NCBI GenBank assembly: GCA_016649525.1
Contig: JAENXM010000057.1
Span: 1 to 9,737 of the forward strand
Source of the DNA: Actinomycetota bacterium
GTDB lineage: Bacteria; Actinomycetota; Geothermincolia; Fen-727; Anoxymicrobiaceae
DNA length: 9,737 nucleotides
Reading direction: 5' to 3'
Part shown: positions 1 through 5,944 of the stretch, one piece after another
Layout: every line of letters begins with the position of its first letter
Numbering within the stretch: the stretch's first letter is position 1
Program-made: the position numbers and the translations under genes
Notes under the pieces: model-generated
Seen by the model: only the letters and a program-made list of their open reading frames with translations
Database searches by the model: none
Told to the model about the DNA's origin: nothing

Positions 1-2
1 AC

Positions 3-956
3 AGGCATAAAGAGGCAGAGAAGCAAGAGAAAGAAAAACAGCCCGCGGAAGAGCCCGAGAAGCCCGTTTCGTTTTTAGCGGAACCGGATGGGGATTTTTG
101 GGGAGAGGCGAAAGAGCGTGGAGTTCTACGGCGTTTCAGCCGGGATAAAGAGCCGGTGAGGCCGCAGGTGCCTGAAGCCGTCCCGGCAGAGATTCCTGAA
201 GTGCCCGTGGTGCCTCCTCTGACACCTGAGAAGGTCGAAGAGCCATTGGCACCTCCACCTCCGCTTGAGGAACCGGCAACGGTTGAGACCGCTGAGAGAA
301 AGGACTTCACCTTCGAGGGCGATGTGAAGAAAGCCGAGGCGGAGGCGAAGATAGAAGCCGCCGCCAGAGCGGAAGCCCCTCCCGTGGTAGTGACGCCGGC
401 CGCGCCCGAGAAAGAGGAGCGGCACAAGCGTGAGATGCCGGTAGCGATGCAGATGCCGGATGAGTACGACGGGATGTTAACCGAGTCGCCGTCGTACTGG
501 AAGGCGGTCCTCTGGGGGCTCCTTGCCGGTGCGATCGGGGCCGGCGCATACGCGGGACTGGCGTGGTGGCGGCACCGTGAGTACGGCATCATCGGCTGGT
601 TGATAGGGATTGCGGTCGGGCTCGTGGTGGTGTTCGCCTCGGGCCGACATTTCAACTGGAAGCTGGGGCTCATCGCGGCGGGCATATCGATGTTCTTCCT
701 GAGCGTGGGGCGCATCCTGGTTTACATGCTCGACGTCTGGTTCCCCGACATAATCAAACTGCCGATAACGACCATAGACAACTTCCACCACGCGCTCACG
801 CAGTTCGTCAAACAGTTGCCCACCACGTGGCTCGTGTTCTTATTGATAACGGGGGGGGTCGCCTTCCTTATCAGCTTCCGACCGTGGCCGATAAGGTTTC
901 AGACTTCTGGCACACCGGGCGCCGCCAGCCCGCAAGAACCGACCGAATGGCACTGA
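3..956 (+). CDS. Partial hypothetical membrane protein with acidic Pro-rich N-terminal region
   Basis: The reading frame is open to the left edge, so the true start lies outside the window; the GTG at 156 is only an internal codon. The visible 317 residues fall into two halves. The first, up to about nt 480, is rich in Glu, Pro, Ala and Lys, has low complexity and is probably disordered. The second has four hydrophobic stretches likely to cross the membrane, at about nt 495-569, 582-641, 654-734 and 825-878, with short Arg/His/Trp-containing links, then a short polar tail. I see no catalytic motif and do not recognise the family. No clear terminator follows, but the next gene has its own leader 60 nt on, so this is probably a separate unit unrelated to cofactor synthesis. 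Real coding is supported by the long open frame and the membrane pattern; function is unknown. Confidence 0.75.
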   Translation, partial: RHKEAEKQEKEKQPAEEPEKPVSFLAEPDGDFWGEAKERGVLRRFSRDKEPVRPQVPEAVPAEIPEVPVVPPLTPEKVEEPLAPPPPLEEPATVETAERKDFTFEGDVKKAEAEAKIEAAARAEAPPVVVTPAAPEKEERHKREMPVAMQMPDEYDGMLTESPSYWKAVLWGLLAGAIGAGAYAGLAWWRHREYGIIGWLIGIAVGLVVVFASGRHFNWKLGLIAAGISMFFLSVGRILVYMLDVWFPDIIKLPITTIDNFHHALTQFVKQLPTTWLVFLLITGGVAFLISFRPWPIRFQTSGTPGAASPQEPTEWH

Positions 957-966
957 CGAGTTTGAT

Positions 967-995
967 TTGACTGCCGGCTTGGTTGATGTTTGAAT
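967..995 (+). promoter_or_regulatory. Putative sigma70-type promoter for the tup-moe-moa operon
   Basis: TTGACT (967-972) and TTGAAT (990-995) are separated by 17 nt, matching a housekeeping -35 and a moderate -10 box. Transcription would begin near 1002, about 16 nt before the first riboswitch helix, which is a sensible place for a leader RNA. It is called by eye only, and the -10 box matches consensus at four of six positions. Confidence 0.45.
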
Positions 996-1017
996 AGTCG
1001 CACAACTGAATATTGAA

Positions 1018-1110
1018 TCTCCGACCCGAAGGGCCTAAAGCGATAGCCAGGGCCCGAGGGCGTCAGGGTTCGGCGGGAAACAGCCGGGCCTCCCGTGCTT
1101 GGAAAGGAGA
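1018..1110 (+). promoter_or_regulatory. Moco/Tuco riboswitch aptamer, copy 1
   Basis: The sequence resembles my recollection of the Moco RNA motif: a closing helix TCTCC (1018-1022) with GGAGA (1106-1110), a conserved GGCGGGAAAC segment (1072-1081), then GCCGGGCCTCCCG (1083-1095) and GGAAAGGAG (1101-1109). This RNA class controls genes for molybdenum and tungsten cofactor synthesis and for metal transport, which fits the tupABC-moe-moa genes downstream. A second copy lies exactly 165 nt away with only 4 differences in 93 positions. Copy 1 is followed 14 nt later by an intrinsic terminator, so it probably acts on transcription elongation. The core GGCGGG (1072-1077) can pair with CCTGCC (1126-1131) of the terminator with one G-U pair, a possible antiterminator. 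Class assignment is by memory of the consensus plus context, not by a covariance search. Confidence 0.85.
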
Positions 1111-1123
1111 GGAAAGTGTAGAT

Positions 1124-1152
1124 GACCTGCCTTTTCGAGCGGCAGGTTTTTT
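1124..1152 (+). terminator. Intrinsic terminator after riboswitch copy 1
   Basis: ACCTGCC (1125-1131) is perfectly complementary to GGCAGGT (1141-1147). They enclose a 9-nt loop and are followed directly by a run of six T (1147-1152). This is a textbook Rho-independent hairpin, in the leader between aptamer copy 1 and copy 2 and upstream of tupA. Its position implies conditional termination of the operon before the second aptamer. Confidence 0.85.
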
Positions 1153-1182
1153 AATTGGGGGTGATAGGCGGGAAAAGATGCT

Positions 1183-1275
1183 TCTCCGACCCGAAGGGCC
1201 TAAAGCGAGCGCCAGGGCCCGAGGGCGTCAGGGTTCGGCGGGAAACGGCCGGGCCTCTCGTGCTTGGAAAGGAGA
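1183..1275 (+). promoter_or_regulatory. Moco/Tuco riboswitch aptamer, copy 2
   Basis: This copy matches copy 1 at 89 of 93 positions, without gaps. The differences are at 1209-1210 (GC for TA), 1247 (G for A) and 1258 (T for C). The closing helix is TCTCC (1183-1187) with GGAGA (1271-1275). The 1209-1210 change extends a possible inner stem (GCGCC with GGCGT), and no conserved-looking block is disrupted, so both copies appear functional. It ends only 6 nt before the tupA ribosome binding site and no terminator follows, so translation control is the likely output. Position directly ahead of a tungstate transporter gene suggests it senses Tuco or Moco; the ligand cannot be decided from sequence by eye. 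Confidence 0.85.
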
Positions 1276-1276
1276 G

Positions 1277-1296
1277 ACCTGAAAGGAGTACAGGTG
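1277..1296 (+). promoter_or_regulatory. tupA ribosome binding site inside a small hairpin
   Basis: AAAGGAG (1282-1288) is a strong Shine-Dalgarno site 5 nt before the GTG start at 1294. It lies in the 9-nt loop of a possible hairpin formed by ACCTG (1277-1281) and CAGGT (1291-1295), which would also pair the first two bases of the start codon. The hairpin starts 2 nt after aptamer copy 2, so it could be that copy's expression platform. The SD decides the GTG start over the upstream in-frame TTG at 1264, which lies inside the aptamer. The 5-bp stem is short and its regulatory role is inferred. Confidence 0.55.
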
Positions 1297-2160
1297 AAGG
1301 CAAAGACTATCTTTGTTTTTTTGTTGGTGATCGCACTTTCGTTCTCGGTAGCGGCGGTGGCCGGCTGTGGTACAGGGCAGCCGACGAGCCTAATACTCGC
1401 GACTACTACCAGTACTGCCGACACCGGTCTGCTCGATTACCTGCTCCCCGAGTTCGAGAAAGCATATAAAGTGAAGGTGAAGCCGATAGCGGTTGGGAGT
1501 GGCGAGGCATTGAAGATGGGAGAGCGGGGCGACGCGGATGTGCTGCTGGTGCACGCTAAGTCGGACGAGGAGGCTTTCGTCAAGAGCGGCTTCGGCCTCG
1601 AGCGGGTCGAGGTCATGTACAACGATTTCGTAATACTGGGACCGCAGGCGGACCCCGCAGGCATAAAGGGCGACAAGAGCGCGGTTGACGCGTTCAAGAA
1701 GATTGCGGATGCGGGTGCCACCTTCGTGAGCAGGGGTGACGACTCGGGCACGAACAAGAAGGAGTTGAATCTCTGGGCGGCGGCGGGCGTGAACCCGGTT
1801 GGTCAGCCTTGGTATCTCGAGACAGGGCAGGGCATGGGCGAGACCATAACGGTGACCGACCAGAAGCAGGGCTACACACTGAGCGACCGCGCTACATATC
1901 TTGCAAGGAAGGACACCCCGCAGATTGTCATCCTGATTGAGGGCGACAGGCAGCTTCTCAACCCGTACAGCGTGATTGTTGTGAATCCCGAAAAGCATCC
2001 CGGGCTCAAGTTGAACACCAAGGGTGCGGGCGATTTCGTCGAGTTCATGACGTGCAAAAAGGGGCAGGAAATGATCGGCGCCTATAAGAAAAACGGCGTT
2101 GTCCTTTTCCACCCCGATGCCAAAGGTGAGACGCGGGGCATGGGTGACTATAGGGAATAA
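1294..2160 (+). CDS. tupA: Tungstate-binding lipoprotein TupA
   Basis: This is the substrate-binding component of a tungstate ABC importer, held on the outer face of the cytoplasmic membrane. With the GTG start the protein is 288 residues. It opens with a lipoprotein signal: MKAK, a hydrophobic core, then VAGC, with the lipidated Cys at 25. The mature part shows TupA-type motifs: LATTTSTADTGLL (35-47) near the N-terminus, a likely oxyanion-contacting TTTS loop; SRGDDSGTNKKE (146-157); and YTLSDRATYL (194-203). ModA and WtpA differ in these blocks. Length fits the family. The gene is first in the operon, directly after two Moco-type riboswitches and 15 nt before tupB. TupA proteins that have been studied prefer tungstate over molybdate; specificity here is inferred from family. 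Confidence 0.93.
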   Translation: MKAKTIFVFLLVIALSFSVAAVAGCGTGQPTSLILATTTSTADTGLLDYLLPEFEKAYKVKVKPIAVGSGEALKMGERGDADVLLVHAKSDEEAFVKSGFGLERVEVMYNDFVILGPQADPAGIKGDKSAVDAFKKIADAGATFVSRGDDSGTNKKELNLWAAAGVNPVGQPWYLETGQGMGETITVTDQKQGYTLSDRATYLARKDTPQIVILIEGDRQLLNPYSVIVVNPEKHPGLKLNTKGAGDFVEFMTCKKGQEMIGAYKKNGVVLFHPDAKGETRGMGDYRE

Positions 2161-2175
2161 ACGTAGGCGAGGTCA

Positions 2176-2907
2176 ATGAGCACGATACTGAACGCGTTCA
2201 AAGAAGCGTTCCTACTAATAGTGCGCTTCAACCCGGATTTCTACCGGGTGCTGTTGCTTTCCCTTATCGTTTCAGGAACTGCAACAGTCATAGGAGCTTT
2301 GATAGGCATACCCCTGGGGGTAGCGCTGTCGGAGTCCTCGTTTCGCGGGAGACGAGTGCTCCTTACCCTCGTGCATGCTTTTATGGGCCTTCCCCCGGTG
2401 GTCGTGGGCCTTTTCACATTACTCGTGATTATGCGCAGCGGCCCCCTCGGGAGCCTCGAACTGTATTACACACCTACCGCTATGGTTATCGTGCAGGTCA
2501 TACTGGCCACGCCTATCATCGCCGGATTTACCCACGCGTCGATGGAGGGAGTGGACCCACGGCTCGGGCTTCAGGCGATGAGCTTGGGGGCAACTCGCTG
2601 GCAAGCGGCCTGGGTTAAGATGCGTGAAGCGCGGGCCGGGCTGGTGGCGGCAGTTATCGCGGGACTGGGGCGGGTAATGGCTGAGGTCGGCGCAGTATTG
2701 ATAGTCGGGGGCAATCTCAAGGGCCAGACAAGGGTATTGACGACTGACATTGTTATGCAAACGCGGATGGCTAACTATGAACTCGCGCTTGCCGAGGGAA
2801 TAGTGCTGATACTGCTGGTTGTTATAATCAACATTTTCCTGACGAGGCTGCAGGCTGAGAAGGGAATGCGGGAAATAGAAAAAAGGGTCACAGGGTACCC
2901 TGCTTGA
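2176..2907 (+). CDS. tupB: Tungstate ABC transporter permease TupB
   Basis: Membrane subunit of the TupABC importer, 243 residues. Hydrophobic segments lie at about 23-51, 61-86, 98-120, 155-179 and 203-224, matching the five- to six-helix BPD_transp_1 permease fold. The loop around QAMSLGATRWQAAW (133-146), followed by a stretch ending GLGRVMAEVGA (163-173), is the EAA-type coupling loop that docks on the ATPase. The C-terminus is short and basic. The ATG start has a GAGG site (2169-2172) just upstream. It is 15 nt after tupA and 6 nt before tupC, so translation is probably closely linked. Related molybdate permeases (ModB, WtpB) share the fold; the TupA neighbour makes TupB the best call. 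Confidence 0.9.
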   Translation: MSTILNAFKEAFLLIVRFNPDFYRVLLLSLIVSGTATVIGALIGIPLGVALSESSFRGRRVLLTLVHAFMGLPPVVVGLFTLLVIMRSGPLGSLELYYTPTAMVIVQVILATPIIAGFTHASMEGVDPRLGLQAMSLGATRWQAAWVKMREARAGLVAAVIAGLGRVMAEVGAVLIVGGNLKGQTRVLTTDIVMQTRMANYELALAEGIVLILLVVIINIFLTRLQAEKGMREIEKRVTGYPA

Positions 2908-2913
2908 GGTCCG

Positions 2914-4008
2914 ATGAAGACAATCCTCGAGGCTAGTAACCTGAGCAAGACATATGACGGCAGCAAGGTTCTGGACATTGACGAGTTCTCCGTTGAGGAC
3001 GGTGAAACCCTGGTGTTTCTGGGGCCGAGCGGCGCCGGGAAGAGCTTGTTGCTGCGCATTCTGAACATGCTCGAAGCGCCCAGCACTGGTACGGTCAGGC
3101 TTGGAGGCGAGGAAATCCTTCGGCTTCAGGGGCGGGAGAGGGTGGAGGTGGCGAGGCGGATGGCGATGCTCTTCCAGGAGCCACTGCTCTTTACTGGCTC
3201 TGTTACGCGAAATGTTGCCTATGGCCTCAAAGTGAGAGGATTTCCGCCCGCCGAGATTGAGAAGCGCGTGGCTGATGCCTTACGTACGGTCAGGCTTGTG
3301 GGATTTGGAGAGCGGCACGTCTCAACGCTTTCGGGGGGAGAGGCTCAGCGGGTCGCCCTGGCGCGGGCAATGGTCGTCGAGCCCGAGGTGCTGTTCCTCG
3401 ATGAGCCGTTTGCGAACCTTGACCGACTGAACCGGGACGCGCTCCAGGTGGAGGTCAGGGATATTCTCAAACGGCGAGGCATGACCGCGGTTTTCGTAAC
3501 CCATGACCAGCAGGAGGCGGCTCGGCTCGGGGACCGGATAATGGTGTTGGATGAGGGCAGGATTGTTCAGAGGGGGATACCGAGTGATATCTTCCACAAG
3601 CCGGCGACTGAGTCCGTGGCCCGGTTCGTGGGGATGGATAATATATACAACGGCGTAGTTACGTCTGCCGCGGGCGGGCTCGCCCAGGTGTTGATTGAGG
3701 GAAAAGCGATTGAAGTGGTAAGTGAGCGTATAGAGGGTGAGCATGTCACTGTTGGTTTGAGGCCTGAGGATGTGACGCTCGTCCATGCGGCGGACATTGG
3801 GTCGCGCGAGAGCAGCAGGAACGCGCTGGTAGGGCGCGTCTCGAGTATAGAGGCGCAGGGCCCGACCGCATACGTCACAGTGGACTGCCCGTTCCCCGTA
3901 AGGGCGTTAATTACCATGAGATCGCTCGAAGAGCTCGGCCTGGAGGTCGGTTCTGAGGCCGGCGTGCGCTTCAAGGCGACCGCCGTTCACTTGATTCAAG
4001 GGAGTTGA
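2914..4008 (+). CDS. tupC: Tungstate ABC transporter ATP-binding protein TupC
   Basis: ATPase subunit that powers tungstate import, 364 residues. All nucleotide-binding elements are present: Walker A GPSGAGKS (37-44), Q-loop Gln88 in LFQEP, signature LSGGEAQR (139-146), Walker B VLFLDEP (159-165) and switch His197 in VTHD. After the ABC core (1 to about 235) comes a C-terminal part (about 240-364) with GLRPEDV (281-287), typical of a TOBE/MOP-like regulatory domain that in ModC-type proteins can bind oxyanion. Minimal TupC proteins often lack such an extension, so this resembles ModC/WtpC in build; transport specificity rests on TupA. The ATG start has GAGGT overlapping the tupB stop. It lies 4 nt upstream of moeA. 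Confidence 0.9.
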   Translation: MKTILEASNLSKTYDGSKVLDIDEFSVEDGETLVFLGPSGAGKSLLLRILNMLEAPSTGTVRLGGEEILRLQGRERVEVARRMAMLFQEPLLFTGSVTRNVAYGLKVRGFPPAEIEKRVADALRTVRLVGFGERHVSTLSGGEAQRVALARAMVVEPEVLFLDEPFANLDRLNRDALQVEVRDILKRRGMTAVFVTHDQQEAARLGDRIMVLDEGRIVQRGIPSDIFHKPATESVARFVGMDNIYNGVVTSAAGGLAQVLIEGKAIEVVSERIEGEHVTVGLRPEDVTLVHAADIGSRESSRNALVGRVSSIEAQGPTAYVTVDCPFPVRALITMRSLEELGLEVGSEAGVRFKATAVHLIQGS

Positions 4009-4012
4009 AACG

Positions 4013-5257
4013 TTGCCGGAAGGTTTCTTAAAGCTCGTACATCTCGAGGAGGCGGTCGGGGAGCTGATAGATGCGCTTTCCGGCCGTGAGACTCCCATCG
4101 AGGAGGTAAACGTTGCTGATGCCCTCGGCAGGGTCGTTGCGAGGGACCTCGAGTCGCCGGAGGATTTGCCCGGGTTCGAGCGCTCGAGCATGGACGGATT
4201 CGCGGTCCGCGCCTCGGATACTTTCGGCGCTGGAGAAGGCCAGCCAGTTTACCTCGAGCTTGTCGGGGAGGTCCCGATGGGGGCGCCCGGCACAACGAAA
4301 GCCGAGCCGGGTCAGGCGCTGCGGATTTCGACGGGCGGGGTCCTGCCGGAAGGGGCGGACGCGGTCGTGATGGTCGAGAACACGGAATTATCCAGCAGCA
4401 CTGTCGAGGTAGTGAAGGGGGTTGCGCGGGGTGAGAACATCATCAGGAGCGACGACGATATCGCGAAAGGCTCCCTTCTGTTGCAGAAGGGCCAGGTGAT
4501 AGGTCCACCGCACATCGGTGCACTCGCGGGCCTCGGCATCACGAAGATCGCGGTCTTCGCCCTGCCGGACGTGGGGGTAATATCGACGGGCGACGAGCTC
4601 GTGTCTCCCGATGAGAAGCCGGGGCCGGGCCAGGTAAGAGACGTGAACTCTGCGGCCCTGGCATCCGCCGTGGAGCAGGCCGGTGGTATTTCAAAGGTGT
4701 ACGGCATAATTGAGGACGACTACGAGCGCCTGCTGGAGGTCTCACACCGCGCCCTTTCCAAGTGCGGCGCGCTCATCATAAGCGGGGGGAGCTCGGCCGG
4801 GGTCCGGGACGTCACGGTTGACGTTATCCGGGAGCTGGGGAAACCGGGCCTGATTGCCCACGGGATATACCTGAAGCCCGGAAAGCCTACACTCGTCGCC
4901 GTCTGTGAGGGAAAGCCGGTGCTCGGCTTCCCCGGTAACCCGGCTTCAGCGCTGGCAGTCTTCCGCGAGGTATTCTTACCGGTGCTGAGGAGGCTGAGGG
5001 GGGAAGTGCCGGAGATATCCAGCCCGGTGCGGGTCGTTGAGGCTGTTCTGGGTAGTTCCGTTGCGTCCGCGACGGGACGGCTCGAGCTCGTCCCGGTCAC
5101 TCTGAGCGAGCGTGAAGGCGAGCTCGTGGCGACACCCGTGCCCGGGAAATCGAACCTGATAGGGACGCTCGCGCGCGCCGGGGGACAGGTAAGGATACCG
5201 GAGGGCTCGGAGGGGCTCGAGAAGGGCGACCGCGTTATCGTCGAGCTGCTGGAATGA
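4013..5257 (+). CDS. moeA: Molybdopterin molybdenumtransferase MoeA
   Basis: MoeA inserts molybdate or tungstate into adenylylated molybdopterin in the cytoplasm, giving the metal cofactor. The product is 414 residues, normal for the family. Visible landmarks are SSMDGFAVRASDT (58-70) with Asp61, the proposed metal-handling residue; STGGVLPEGADAVVMVE (106-122); STGDELV (191-197) with Glu195; the MoCF-type loop SGGSSAGVRDVT (257-268) with Asp266; LKPGKPT (287-293) and GFPGNPASA (305-313). A beta-rich MoeA_C domain follows from about 338. The TTG start at 4013 is chosen because GGGAG lies about 8 nt upstream and the alignment-like N-terminus begins there. It starts 4 nt after tupC, and its stop is directly followed by the next start codon. 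The SSAG loop differs slightly from the VSVG of E. coli MoeA as I recall it. Confidence 0.93.
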   Translation: MPEGFLKLVHLEEAVGELIDALSGRETPIEEVNVADALGRVVARDLESPEDLPGFERSSMDGFAVRASDTFGAGEGQPVYLELVGEVPMGAPGTTKAEPGQALRISTGGVLPEGADAVVMVENTELSSSTVEVVKGVARGENIIRSDDDIAKGSLLLQKGQVIGPPHIGALAGLGITKIAVFALPDVGVISTGDELVSPDEKPGPGQVRDVNSAALASAVEQAGGISKVYGIIEDDYERLLEVSHRALSKCGALIISGGSSAGVRDVTVDVIRELGKPGLIAHGIYLKPGKPTLVAVCEGKPVLGFPGNPASALAVFREVFLPVLRRLRGEVPEISSPVRVVEAVLGSSVASATGRLELVPVTLSEREGELVATPVPGKSNLIGTLARAGGQVRIPEGSEGLEKGDRVIVELLE

Positions 5258-5944
5258 GTGATGAGGATGGAAAGAAACATCTACCTCGAGAACGTGCCGC
5301 TGGGTGAAGCGCTCGAGCGCTGGCTCGCGCTTTGCCGCGAGGAGGGCGTTGTTTTTCACATTGAGAATGAGGTGGTCGGGACCGGCGGGGCGGCGGGCCG
5401 CGTCATCGCCGAGCCCCTTTTCGCGAAGGTCTCCTCGCCGCCCTTTCACTCCTCGGCGATGGACGGCGTGGCCGTATTCGCTTCCGACACGTACGGCGCA
5501 ACCGAGTCAAGCCCTGTAAGGATTGTGCTCGGGAGCAACGCGGAGCTCATAGACACCGGAGACCCCCTTCAAACAGGTTACGACGCGGTCATCATGGTCG
5601 AGGACCTGAACGAGGTCGAACCCGGCGTGTTCGAGATAATAAGACCCGCCTCCCCCTGGCAGAACGTCAGGCCGCTCGGTGAGGACATAGTAGAGACGGA
5701 GCTCGTCCTGCCGCGCGGGCATGTTATCCGCCCTGTCGATATCGGTGCGCTGCTGAACGCGGGCTTCACGGAGGTTCCCGTGCGCAGGAGACCGGTCATC
5801 GCCATAATCCCGACCGGCACCGAGCTGGTCGAGGACCCGGGGAAGATAGAGCCCGGAAAGGTGATGGAGCAACTCGTGGGTACTCGCGTCCTTTGCGAGG
5901 GCGGCGGGTGCCGAGCCAGTGAGGATGGACCTCATACCCGATGA
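5258..5944 (+). CDS. N-terminal part of frameshifted MoeA-PBP fusion
   Basis: This frame encodes the front of a second MoeA-like protein. It has AMDGVAVFASDT, the match to the SMDG motif of MoeA; GYDAVIMVEDLN; RPLGEDIVETELVLPRG; and IIPTGTELVEDPGKIEPGKVME, where the MoCF-like domain begins. After the codon at 5867 the homology stops and a short tail unlike MoeA runs to a stop at 5942-5944. The missing continuation is in another frame (next entry), so the gene is broken here by loss of two bases, or the read carries an error. GTG 5258 directly follows the moeA stop; ATG 5261 or 5267 could also be used, and none has a strong SD. If restored, the protein would be about 645 residues, the usual size of MoeA/PBP fusions. 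Confidence 0.85.
   Translation: MMRMERNIYLENVPLGEALERWLALCREEGVVFHIENEVVGTGGAAGRVIAEPLFAKVSSPPFHSSAMDGVAVFASDTYGATESSPVRIVLGSNAELIDTGDPLQTGYDAVIMVEDLNEVEPGVFEIIRPASPWQNVRPLGEDIVETELVLPRGHVIRPVDIGALLNAGFTEVPVRRRPVIAIIPTGTELVEDPGKIEPGKVMEQLVGTRVLCEGGGCRASEDGPHTR
5864..5871 (+). other. Frameshift site in moeA-PBP gene
   Basis: Upstream homology reads V-M-E in the frame of 5258, ending with GAG at 5867-5869. Downstream homology reads S-N-S from AGC at 5868. The two frames overlap by two bases, as expected if an ancestral GAGAGC lost one AG unit to give GAGC. Upstream of AGC the second frame has a TGA at 5862-5864, so the break cannot lie earlier. A sequencing or assembly error is equally possible. 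No slippery heptamer is present. Confidence 0.8.

Noticed and set aside
1018..1275. Repeat pair as mobile-element ends, REP elements or a CRISPR-like array
   Set aside because: There are only two direct copies, each with riboswitch-like conserved blocks, separated by a terminator and placed before a cofactor operon. There are no inverted ends, transposase or spacers.
1013..1282. Short plus-strand open frame over the leader
   Set aside because: It reads through both riboswitch copies, giving a duplicated peptide because the RNA repeats. No SD or homology supports translation.
1264..1293. TTG 1264 as the tupA start
   Set aside because: It lies inside the riboswitch, would add charged residues before the lipoprotein signal, and lacks the SD that sits correctly before GTG 1294.
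1390..2112. Minus-strand open frame opposite tupA
   Set aside because: It is a shadow of tupA. The plus strand carries a lipoprotein signal and TupA motifs; the minus strand shows none.
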